A stretch of DNA of 33,071 nucleotides from Phallusia fumigata. Lineage: Eukaryota > Chordata > Ascidiacea > Phlebobranchia > Ascidiidae. Shown one piece after another: positions 1 through 11,000 of this stretch. Made by a program: the position numbers and the translations under genes. Each line of letters begins with the position of its first letter. The stretch's first letter is position 1. The notes beneath the pieces were generated by a model that saw nothing but the letters and a program-made list of their open reading frames with translations, ran no database searches and was not told where the DNA came from. Location: positions 1 through 33,071 of the forward strand of contig QXVZ01033179.1 in the NCBI GenBank assembly GCA_008931825.1. The letters run 5' to 3'.

Positions 1-2009
1 TAAAAAACCTTTTCTTGAATTTACACTCAAGTTTGAGATATTTTGCACATTTTCTCTTTTTTTAAACTGGGATTTTTCACAATTAAGACCAGTGGTTCTC
101 ACCCGGGGTGTCCATATACCCCAAGGAAGTTTTCTGGAAGTCCACAAAATAATTTTAAATTTACATGTTATTGTTGTTTGTCAAATTGTATTTTAATAGT
201 ATTTACGCTTTACTGCCAGATATTGTTATGCTAACCTCTTTGTGACACTATCTGCTAAATAGGTACCTGCTTAGTGTTCACAGCATTTGTAAAAAAAAAA
301 TTTGAGATCAGCAAAAAGGGTTAGACAGAACTCAAGGTTGAGAACCACTGATTCGAACACTGTGTGTTTGCCATGATAAAAAAATAGCAAAAAACATTAG
401 TGAATTCCCAATTTGGTTTTACAATTTACTTGTGGTTTTTTATGTTGCTGATCAACAGTAAAAAAGTCACGTTTGAAAACCTGGACATTGTCTTATTTAT
501 TTAGTAGGGTTTGCTCCCAATGGTAGCATAGATTCAGCAGTCTGTATGCATTATTTCACATTATTGCAAAGTTTTTCTTTCCTTTGTATTTGATTTATTA
601 ACCAAACTCATGAAAGCTGCATCTATAGTTATTTCACATAAATTATTGTGGTTAACTAAGGTTTTGTTAATTGATATGTTTAATTAATAAAGCATGTCGC
701 TTTTAGGAATCATTTGGGCCAGCGTATTGTTGGTAATAGTGCTAAATGTTTCACTTAAAAAATCCACATTTCAATGTTTTAATTCCACCTATTTAAATTT
801 GCAACCTTAATCAACATTGCTGCCATCCAGTTTGGCATTTGTAATTAATGCATCAGTTTAAAGGACTTCTAATTAAAAAATGACAAAGGGTGTCCAACCT
901 ACAACTCGGAGACTTTGCCCCACTTTATTCAGCCTATAATTTTTTGTTTCACGTAAACCCTGTTTAATCACATATTTTGCACCAGTAAGTAGTAGCTGTT
1001 ACAAAGTTGGTTTCACACATTGCCATAATTTGTGCATCAGCTTTCACTGTTTAGCTTGTGTCAGTTTTTGACACATTTCAATTTTATTAAACCATGCTGT
1101 ACAATAAGCTTGGGCACCTCTGATATGGACAGTTTAGCCTCTTAGCACAAACACTAAAATTTTGAAACTAAGTTTAAAATTTACATACAACAGTCCTTTC
1201 GGCAATTTTACTTTGTTGCATATAAAGGCAAGTTTTCAAAATGGGTTTTAAAAATTCCCCAAATCCATTGACTAAACAATTTGTTGGCAACACAAGCTAT
1301 CAAATTATTTAAACACAAAACTCTGAAATATGGTACTGCAAATGGTACATTGGAACCTTAGCTATGATATAGATCTACTAAGTTGAAGTTCCATTAATCA
1401 TTGTTTGGTTGCTAAAGACTTCTAATCAGTAAAAGTCTAAAAGTGTTATTTCAATCATTTTGGACATAAATCAATAGCTATGGCCATGTCAAGCCGGAAC
1501 CTGAGTACACGTTACAGAGCATCACCATTTTTTTCATTTTGCTGAAATCTGCCTGATATTATGTCAAAAAGTGTGCAAACAAACCCTTAAGGTATGACAA
1601 ATGACTCATCAAACGATTTTTTTCATGATTTACAAGTTTTTTCACACAAACTTACCTCTCAGAAAAGTTAAAAATGGGTATATATATTTCAGCCTAGAGA
1701 AAAAGATCACCAGACAAATCTATTGTTTTATCATAATATCCTGAGGATGCTGGGCCCAGTACCAAGATTCTCGGTGCTCAGACAAACTGAACACTCACAA
1801 CTTGTTCGTCCTTATAAACTATGCTAAGGAGCACTTGAGTTGTGGGACTACAAGACAATTTTTTGTGAGTTTGATCACGAATAACATTCCTTCACTAAAT
1901 GTAAAGACTAAATGGTACACTCAGATAAAACAGTTCTACTTACCTCTAGTTGGTGTGTCATTCGGATGTGCAAATAAACACAAAATAAATACATGAGTGT
2001 AGTACTTAC
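1..2009 (-). other. Partial distal intron of the YLPM1 orthologue
   Basis: This stretch follows the donor (GTAAGT on the minus strand, 2004-2009) of the last YLPM1 exon I can place. I looked on the minus strand for the conserved carboxyl-terminal motifs of YLPM1, including the phosphatase-1 docking RVRW and the terminal GQTDW, and found neither. The remaining exons probably lie beyond the left edge. A small hAT-type element sits at 90-350. Nothing else was recognised. Confidence 0.6.
90..350. mobile_element. Non-autonomous hAT-type element, 261 bp
   Basis: The element begins CAGTGGTTCTCACCC and ends with the inverse of CAGTGGTTCTCAACC, a terminal inverted repeat typical of hAT DNA transposons. 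It is flanked by an 8-base pair of degenerate target-site repeats, ATTAAGAC (82-89) and ATTCGAAC (351-358), matching at 5 of 8 positions. Eight bases is the hAT target-site length. The interior is A+T-rich with no transposase, so this is a MITE. Confidence 0.8.
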
Positions 2010-5000
2010 TGCCTCATCCTTCTTAACATCTTGTGACATGGATTCTTCATTTGATTCCTCGTCATCTTCTGGTTTCTCTGTTTCTTCCTCAGATGCATCA
2101 CCCATCTCAACCTAATCCAAGAACACCAGTTCAAATTTACAACACAACAAGTTTTAAGCAATACCTAATTTGCTGCGTGTGAACAACTGCCTAGAAAGCA
2201 AAAACATGTTGAGACAAAATAAACTTGCACACACTGATAAATTTAGGCAATTGCATCCTTAAATTTCAAGCCTATTAATTTTTATTGAAGTGCATGCTAT
2301 GTAGTTAAGACATTAAATTGATTTTTTAAAAATAGCCTTCTCAACCACCTGCATGTAAATAATTTATACATGAAAACTGAACAGTTGTTTATGCCATGGG
2401 CGCATTTAGGGGGTAGGTTTGTCAGCCTGCCAATTCCCTTTCCATCTGCATCTATGTGTATAATGCGCCTAATGACACTTGATCTCGTACAATGCCGATG
2501 CGTATTCGCTCGGTTTAACAGAGAATCAACTTCATACAACACGGCAAAGAGCCAGTACAGCAATGAAATCGAACATTGCGATAGTTAGTAACAATGGAGA
2601 TTCTTTAAATCAGAAAAACGTCTTTCGTCATTCTAACACCAAGCCTTGCGCAATTATTGTTCTGCGATGTATTCTGTTTCTCTGAGGACGCACCCTTTGA
2701 TAACACACGCACTGATGCAACATGCCTTTTAATACTTCAGCAAGAAAACAAGATAAGATATTTTAGCCACGTTTAGAAGTGTGAATGAAATCGCTTGATT
2801 AGTTCGGAAATTACAGACACTACAAAAGACCAGAATACCTTGTGCTAAAAATACGTTTCGACTTATGCGTCAGTGGGATTTAAATTGAGGTTTCTACGCG
2901 ATCGCATAATAAAGTTTTTTTCAGCGAATTTATAAACTGTGAACGTTAATGATTGTGGTACCGTTGGCGTAGACAGATGGAAAGGGAGACAAGTGAAAAT
3001 GGGGTCAAGCGTGCTCCAAAGTTTATCTGTTACGAGTTACGACCTTAGCGTTTTTTATACAATGGCAGTTTGCCTACCCCCTTTAACTCCCGCTAGTTGC
3101 GCCACTGGTTTATGCTATTCTTTAATTTATTATGAGGAATTCTGGATACAAACGGGTTGTTTTCATCTATCAAATCATACACACCTCCTGAATCTCAGAA
3201 TCTTGCACCATAAGCCTCAGATCCAGTTTGTTCATGTGAATAGCAGTTTCCTCCCAAGCCTTATTTATTCTCTGAATTTCTGCTAGTGTACGTTTGTGAA
3301 CGTTTCTCCTCGCACACACATGTGGGTCGCATTTTATTTCAGCAATGTAGGCCTGAAAAAATATGATGAATTATAAGTTAAAGAACAAAGTTTAGAACAC
3401 AAATTTAACACACCTCAAATCCTTGGTTTTTAGCAGCATCATAGAACTCAGAAAAGTGTAGGACATTTTCGTTGACAGCATCCACAATAATAAAAGAGAA
3501 AAACCCATCATCAAGTGTCTTTTTGAATGACCGAAACAGATTTGAACGATATGAAGCTTCCATTTCAGGCTCATACTCATATTCAAACACCTGCAGTCAA
3601 ATAAATTAAAAATTCTTTAAAGCATTCAATATAACTTGACCTTCATAAAGAAAAACAGCATTGGTAAAGGAAATAAAAAAAACAGAAAAAATGTTTGCTT
3701 TACAACTGTACATTTGTGTTAATAAAAACACTTTTTCTGCAAACACATGTTTTTACCTTTTTCTTAACTTTCTTGCCTGTGTCCGGGTCCTTCTCTAGTT
3801 TCTCTACTTCAGCCATGAAGTAATCATCAAGACTTAACACTCTAGGTTTCACACCAAATGTGGTCTCTTTCTCCTGCAGGAAATTGATTTGCATAAGTCT
3901 GAAGTTACCCAATACAATACCCATTGAACAAAATTATGCATACTCTTATCATTTTAGCGATGTGTGTCTTTCCACTGCCTGGCAACCCTCTAAGAATAAC
4001 AACAATCTGAAAAAATACAGAATTTATTTTATAATTTTATCAACACCTGTAGGTTGTAAAACATATAACTTACCTTTCCTGGTCGTCTCATTCTGCCAGG
4101 CATATCAATCAAGTCTGCCACGTTTACAAAAGCTGGAGCCAAAAGCTTTCTTTTAATGCTAGCAGCAATTTCAGCAATTGGTGTTCCAGTGTTTGAAGAT
4201 GGAGTGCCTCTACTACTTGATGATCTAAAGCACATTTAGATTTGGAACTTGTTATGAGATAAAGCTACAACACATTTTGCTGCATTCTTACTGTGCTGGA
4301 CTTGGTGGAAATGGTCGGTCTCGTACATGGGGTGGAAAGGGCCGATCTCTGTTTCTTCCATACTGTTGATTGTATTCTTGTTTTGGAGATCTTTCTCTGA
4401 GGTTTAAATCACGGCCAAATGGATCTGGACCTCTCTTTATTGGAACATCTCTTCCAAATCTATCTCTATTACTTCTTATTGGAGGAGACCTACGAAAGGC
4501 AAATACAATGCACACAAATACCAAAAAGAACAAGTTTTGCCTTCACCCCAATTTCTGTTTGACACTTTGTATGGTTGAAAATGAAAACAGTGTGCTCCTT
4601 AGAATGGATTTGTTAAAAATATAAACCTTGAACGACTTCTAGATATGTGCATAGATCGAGTAGGTGTTCTACGATCAACTCTTCGTTCCTGTCGCCTCGG
4701 AGAAAATCTCCCAGATATTCTCTCCCGTTTTGGGGGTGACCTTTCTCGTAAGGGTGAGCGATTTATTCTTCGAGGTGGTGACACTCGCTCATTGTCATGT
4801 CCGTCACCCTTCCAATCAAATGGTGGCGAGTTTCTGCTGCTAAAGAAAAAGTTGACTATGATCTGGGGGTGGGACAAATAGTTCTAATGAGCTGTTTGAG
4901 GTAATTTAATAGAGGCACATTTTTTGTGTTAAAACGAAATCACTACAAGAAAGCAAGTACAACTTATACTTTGCACTTTAGGATTATCACAAATGTTTGT

Positions 5001-8000
5001 TTCATTTTACAATGTGAAGTATGTTAGAAACAAAGTAATCCAGATGAAATTGGAGGTGCAAATAACTTCTAATGTTAGTTTTAAAACTTTATTTCTGGAA
5101 CACAAACAATAGCGTCCCGAACGAAAAACGATATTTGTTTAATGGCACAACATGTGCCTTTTCCGCCTATACGTACTTCGCTTCTAAACTGCGCTATAAC
5201 TACCAAGTCTAACAACGAAAAAATGCAATAAAGAATTGATTTTTCAGTTTCGTAATAATGAAACTGTTAGAAAGAGTATTTACTGCTGTTTGTGGTAAGG
5301 TAAAGTATTCGTGATTGCTGACGCTGTATTTGTTTTAAAAACAAGCTCGAAGGTCAGACGATAGATGTTCTGTTGTCACAGCCAAACCAATTGTAGTTTT
5401 GTTTATCGCGTCAACTAGTATCTATCAAAGCATTACCTTTTTTTTCTACTCTATCTATTCTGTGTTTCCACTCTACCAATCTATAATAATACAATACAAC
5501 TATCCTGTTGTAGCACCACTGTTTGCCTGGTAGCAAACTCTTGTGATGATGTCCAAAACGGAGTGTGTGGGTTTGCTTAATGTCACAAATCTGGTTTTGG
5601 TTCCAACCTAAGTTACCGGATTGCATTACTGCTACTTACTGTTAGATACTCGTTACACTGCATTGTACTCTACAGTCTACAACAGGGATGGGGAACCTAT
5701 TTAGTACTGGGGGACTCCTGAATTGCGCAACACTACTGGCGGTAGGGATGTTCAAAGTAGAATATCGAATCTGAAGGATTCAAATCTGTTAGATTTTTCA
5801 AATTTGCCGTTTATATCGGGTAATTGGAACCGATATCATTTTATCAAAAACGCTGTGTAAACGAGCGTGCGCAATTCGTCTGCCTTGTGTGTGAATCACA
5901 GACGCAACAGCGCCGATACAACACCGTTCATTTTCGTGTTAGCTAATGCTAAGCCGCCTAGTTCAAAGTAACAGTTAAAAATAACACTACGTGGGCAGTA
6001 ACGGAACGATCGCATTTTCTGCAGCATCAGCAAAAATTTAAATGCGTCGTTAATTGTACAACTTGTGCACTAGTGGTGGCATCAGGGCAAAAAATAGTAG
6101 TTGCGCTTCTGGCTTAGACTTTTCGATTACAAACGTTTTTGCAACCTTCACACGTAACGCACGTCTGACATTGTTTAGAGTTAGACGTTTAAAGGAAAAT
6201 CACCCTTGGGCTACAGGAGATGTAATAGAAGAAACTGGGTACCTTAAAAATATTAAATAAACAGTCCTTTGTTGTTTTGTTGCATACAATTTTTTTGTGT
6301 CATTTTTTGTGCCAAAATTAATATAAGACTTGGATTCGATATTCTGGATTGGAAACAACTATTCTAGAATAGCCAGCTGTTCTACTTTGAACATCCCTAA
6401 CTAACAGGCTTCAAAAAAGAGAAGAAAAGGACTACACAGACATTTATTGGCTTTGCCTTTTGGTGCTATGTTGTACACTTCAATATGTTCTCATATGGTC
6501 CACAATGAATAATTGAATAGTGGACCGCAGGTTCACCACCCCTCGTCTACAACATTGTAACATCATAATCACTCGGCTGAATAACCGCCATTATTACCGT
6601 GCATATGACGTAACAGACTTACTTGTGTGGTGAAGCTGAGCGGTGGAGAAAATCTGTATGATGTGGTGGTGAGACAGGTCTAAACCCAGGCCCGCGGGGC
6701 CCGTCACGATTGTATGATTGTAATTCTTCATTTCTTGGTCTTCGGTCTTGGTGATCAAACTCCTCATCAGGAGGTTCACGGAAATGACCACGAGCTTCAG
6801 GATGCCGTCTTCGTGTATCATCATACTCATGGCTGTGACTGTCTGATCTCCTCTCATGGCGATCGTAATGTGGCGGAGATCCACGAGCAGAGGGCATTCT
6901 GCGATCATCAAATGGTGACCTAATCAAATGTACAAAGTACATATATTACAAAAGAATACCGTTTAAAATGCTATTTCACATTAAGTAATATTGGTTCAAC
7001 AACTTGCCAGTTCACTCAATGTCTATGTACAAATAAGTGAAATCATCGGCAAATCGGCCCCTTGCGGAAGATGTGCTTTATGCAGGCACTATGGCTCACA
7101 CAAATCCATGGTTTGTACATACCAACTTAATGTCAACGACACAACTATTGTTCTCCGACAGTCCTTAGACTGCACGATTTTGCCATACAAGTGGCCACTT
7201 GCCGGCATTGTAACGGACGATACGTGGAGCAAACTAAAAACAGATTCTCGACGCATTGGTCAGGCCATAGGACAGCCATCCACCACCATGATGCCTTTTC
7301 TTAAGCGACCCGACATCACCGACCATTTTTGTGTTACTTTTGTGCCTCTATAAACAAAAAATTTTGCTACCCAAGACTCGGTAGCATTTTGTGGTAGTTT
7401 TTGTACATTTGTGTGCCTGCAGTTAGTTTCTTATGCTCAGCCGGCAGTTTCTAGTTTGTTGATGGTAGGGATGTTCAAAGTAGAATATCAAATCTTAGGG
7501 ATTCGAATCAGAGCAGACGTGAAACTGAATTTGCCGTTTTTATCGAGTAATTGAAACCGATATTATTCTATCAAAAACGGCGTGCACAATTCGTCTGCCT
7601 TTTGTGTGAATGCAAGTGACATTCACAGACCCAACAGTGTCGATACTACACCATTCATTTCCTTGTTAGCTAATGCTAAGTTGCCTTACTGGCTCAGGCT
7701 TTTCGATTACAAACGTTTTTTGCAACCTTCACACACAAATGTAACTACTGCACGTCTGACATTGTTTAGAGTTAGACGTTTAAAGGAAAATCACCCTTGG
7801 GTTACAGATGTAATAGAAGAAATCGGGTACCTTTCAAATATTCAATAAACAGTCCTTTATTGTTGTTTTGATACATACAGTTTTGTGTGTCATCCTGCCA
7901 AAATTAATGTAAGACTTGGATTCGATGTTCGAAACAACTATTCTTGAATAGCCAGCTGTTCTACTTTGAACATCCCTAGTTGATGGGCCCTCTGTTTTGC

Positions 8001-11000
8001 CGCTTATCTTTATCTTTTTATCTGGCTTTTAGTTGCAAGCGCCACACTTTTTTTGTGTAACGGTGTCCGAGCTCTTAAAGCTTTTACCTTTAGTCTCACC
8101 AGACGCTGTTCGGTTTGCATACATTTTTTAATTTGTAATTTTTAACTTTTTGTGACTTTGCGACACTCGACTTGTTGCTTTTTCAAGAACTTTACTTTCT
8201 AGTCTTTGTTTTCCATCCATTTTATTTTGTCTGTTTTGCATTTTCTGGAACTGACATTGTCGATTTAGACGACAAACATATTCCTTGTGAATTTTACCAT
8301 CTGATTCTGTCAGCATTTGAGACTGTTCTCTCAAATTTGGAGATTTTCACAATTTGTACAGTGATCGTTGGTATATATGGCGACTGTTGGAGATCTGGAT
8401 ATTCTCAGTTACAAAGAAGTGATGCCACTTACCTCCTACGTTCTTCTATTAGCCTTTCATCTTCATGTGGTCGCTGTTCGTCTCTTTTGCGATAGTCATG
8501 TCTTCCCGGTGAATATCGTCGTCTTGCCATCTGCAGCTCCCTTTCCCTTTCAAGCAACAACTGCTCACGTTTTCTAAGGTCGTCTTCAATTGCTCTTAAT
8601 CGCTCCAGACTTCTTTCACGTTGTTCACTTCTTTCCTGGTGTTCTTTCTCATACCGCTCCCGGCCAAGAATTTCCTGATGACGTTTTAATGTTTCAAGAT
8701 CGTCATGCACAGCTTGGCGACCCCGTTCTATAGAATCGCGCTGACGACTTCTGCCCCTTTCAGGTGATCTATCATGTGATCTTCTATCACGATTTACAGA
8801 GTTCTCATGTGAATGTTTGCCATCCACAGATCGATGGTCACCTGATGATTTATCCTCCGCTTCCCGGTCCCCTTCCTTACCCAGCTCTCTGCCATCGATG
8901 TCAAACAGCTTTTCTTCTTCTGGAGGTGGTGAACGGCCTCGGGGTGCAAAAGGGCGCATTGGATGCCTCATAGGTCCCCAACCAGGACCAAAGGGTGGGC
9001 CAGGGCCCATAAATGGACCCCCTGGACCTATTGGGCCCATTGGACGACCATTAGGTCCTATAGGTGGACCACCAGGACCCATCATGCGCATATCTGGCCC
9101 GAATGGGGGCCGCCCAGGTCCCATAAATGGCGGAGCTCTCGGGCCCATTGGATGCCAGGGCCCAGGCGGGCCGAAGACGTCAAATGGCCCTAAGATTACA
9201 CATAATTTGTCAGCTCCTATTACAACTGGTTAAAAGTTAACAATCTAAAAGCTTACGAGCTGCCAAAGCACTCATCTCCAACAGGCGCCTCTCCTCTGCC
9301 CTTCTTTCTTCAGCCCACTGGATTTCCAGAGTCTGATTCTAAATGTCAAAACATGAAATTTCAGTCTGTTTTTCTCTCTGCATTTCATGTTGAGATAAAT
9401 GCTTACATATGATGGATCCAATCGTTGAGCTTCTTCCAATAACTCCCGATCCCTTATTGCTCTTAGCAACAGCTCGCGTTCAAGTTGAGGATCAAGTTTA
9501 ATCTGCAATACAATGTCACATAACTAGTGATATAAATGGGAAAAAGTTCCACTGGAACAGGCTATAAAATTTAAAAAGTCGTGTACACAAACATGTCTCT
9601 TTGTTGACCAGGAGTTTTTGACTATCCTTGGATCAAAAAGTTTTGAACATTTACTTACATATTCTTGCATCAACAAGTCGTCTTTGATCCCTGCCAACTC
9701 CAACAGTGTGTCACGTCCACTAGCTGCCTCCAGTAATGGATCAGTAGTTGGGTTCTCACTAGCTGCTTTGGCAAGTTGGGGGTCCAAGCCCAATCGTTGA
9801 AGCAGTGCTGCTTCAATCGCTTCTTTGTCCAATGTATTGGCATCACTGCTACTACTAGTTGAGGTTCTGGCATGATCTGCTTTGGCAGCTAAATCTTTTC
9901 TTTCAGGGTCAGATGCACCTCTTTAAAATAAAGAAGATTTTCACAGGAGAGTACACTTTGTAGGCAAGTTGTTTTGAGGTAAGTACACAGCATACTGCCT
10001 GTATATTAACTTAACAATATGATTATGTTACCATTATCACACTTACTCAGGTAAAGGATGCTTTTCTTTTACAGTTTGGACTGCTGATAAGATATTTCTC
10101 AAGTCCAAGTTACTTAGCTTCTTTGCCCGATCCAGTATGGCATCACGATCGACTTGCGAATCACTGCTAGTTGAAGCACGAGCTGATCCCTCTTGAGGCT
10201 CATCTACAACAAACATTTACAAATTAAAAACTAAAATACTGATTACAAGAACACTAGTTCTTAGACCAAGTATTATAGATATCAACAAAATTTTAGTCAT
10301 AGTTCATGCTATAAAATTAGATTTTGGGTGTAAAGAAAATACAACATAAATTAAATGCCACGTTCAGCGGTTAAACACAGCCATGAGCATCCAACTAAAG
10401 TCCTGACAGTGGCAGGTATCTACGCGTAAAGTTACAAAAACTCTGAGCAGTCTCTTAAAATGGCACATCACTGAAATGTAATCCAAGGTCACGGAATGCA
10501 GCATGGTACGCCACATGCGTAAATCCCTGACAATATTGCTTTGTTACAGTTTATTATTTGTTGATTGAGATCAATTTGGAACAGCATTCTGGAACAGCAA
10601 TTTGGAACGTCTAAATCCAACCAAAGTTAGACGTCCGGTCATCATAGTTACATGCAAAGGTTGTAAAAACGTGAAAAGCCTAAGCCAGTAAGGCAACTAC
10701 CATTTTCCGTCCTCATGCAACTTCAAATGTACAACTAAACGAATTAGGTGATCAACAACGCGAATTTATACTTATGGTGCGGAAAAGTCAACCTCGTGAC
10801 GATGCACACGTTACCTGTTGTATGCGTTTTGTTTTTTATTATGATGGCAAACGAGCAGCTAAGGAGTAGCTAAAAAAGGAATTAAACGTGACTGTTGCGA
10901 CTGTAAATGCCACTCGCATCAATACAAAATTTGAACAAATTGCACACGCTCACTCCTGTTACAAGTTGTTACTAATTATTGTCACATAGTATGCATGGCT

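Larger units (their letters stand above)
4840..6622 (-). other. YLPM1: YLPM1 intron 13, rich in mobile elements
   Basis: This intron holds one copy of a dispersed repeat (about 5250-5545) and a nested pair of hAT-type elements (5683-6544 with 5743-6399 inside it). The rest, 4840-5249, is A+T-rich with nothing recognised. Confidence 0.65.
6920..8432 (-). other. YLPM1: YLPM1 intron 12, containing retroelement relic and MITE
   Basis: The intron holds a plus-strand retroelement-like relic (about 7060-7303), a TAGGGATG-family element (7466-7978), and a plus-strand T-rich tract (7987-8380). The tract could be the 3' untranslated part of the same retroelement, but this is inference. Confidence 0.55.
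4292..9920 (-). other. YLPM1: Central YLPM1 region: coiled coil, FDVFGPPGPW, Gly-Pro repeats and RS/RD-rich exons
   Basis: Exons 9-11 (9257-9920) encode a helical Leu/Glu/Arg segment with the short repeats LLQRLGLDPQL and LERELLLRAIRDRELLEE. Exon 12 (8433-9189) opens with RPFDVFGPPGPWHP, then imperfect MGPxxPP repeats, then about 130 residues of charged Arg/Glu coiled coil. Exons 13-15 (6623-6919, 4627-4839, 4292-4489) are rich in RS, SP and RD dipeptides, as in nuclear speckle proteins. A role in RNA-processing bodies is inferred from composition only. Confidence 0.8.

Noticed and set aside
735..930. Minus-strand frames with QTGWQ or VGQS as possible YLPM1 terminal exon
   Set aside because: The match to the expected GQTDW motif is poor and the neighbouring conserved residues and splice sites are absent.
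1908..2009. Read-through of YLPM1 exon 21 to a stop at 1908
   Set aside because: A strong GTAAGT donor ends the exon at 2010, and the read-through peptide does not resemble the conserved YLPM1 carboxyl end.
2939..3286. 115-residue plus-strand frame
   Set aside because: It overlaps YLPM1 exon 20 on the other strand and matches no family.
8817..9233. 138-residue plus-strand frame rich in Gly and Pro
   Set aside because: It is antisense to YLPM1 exon 12, whose minus-strand frame has family motifs and splice sites; the low-complexity repeat opens the opposite strand.
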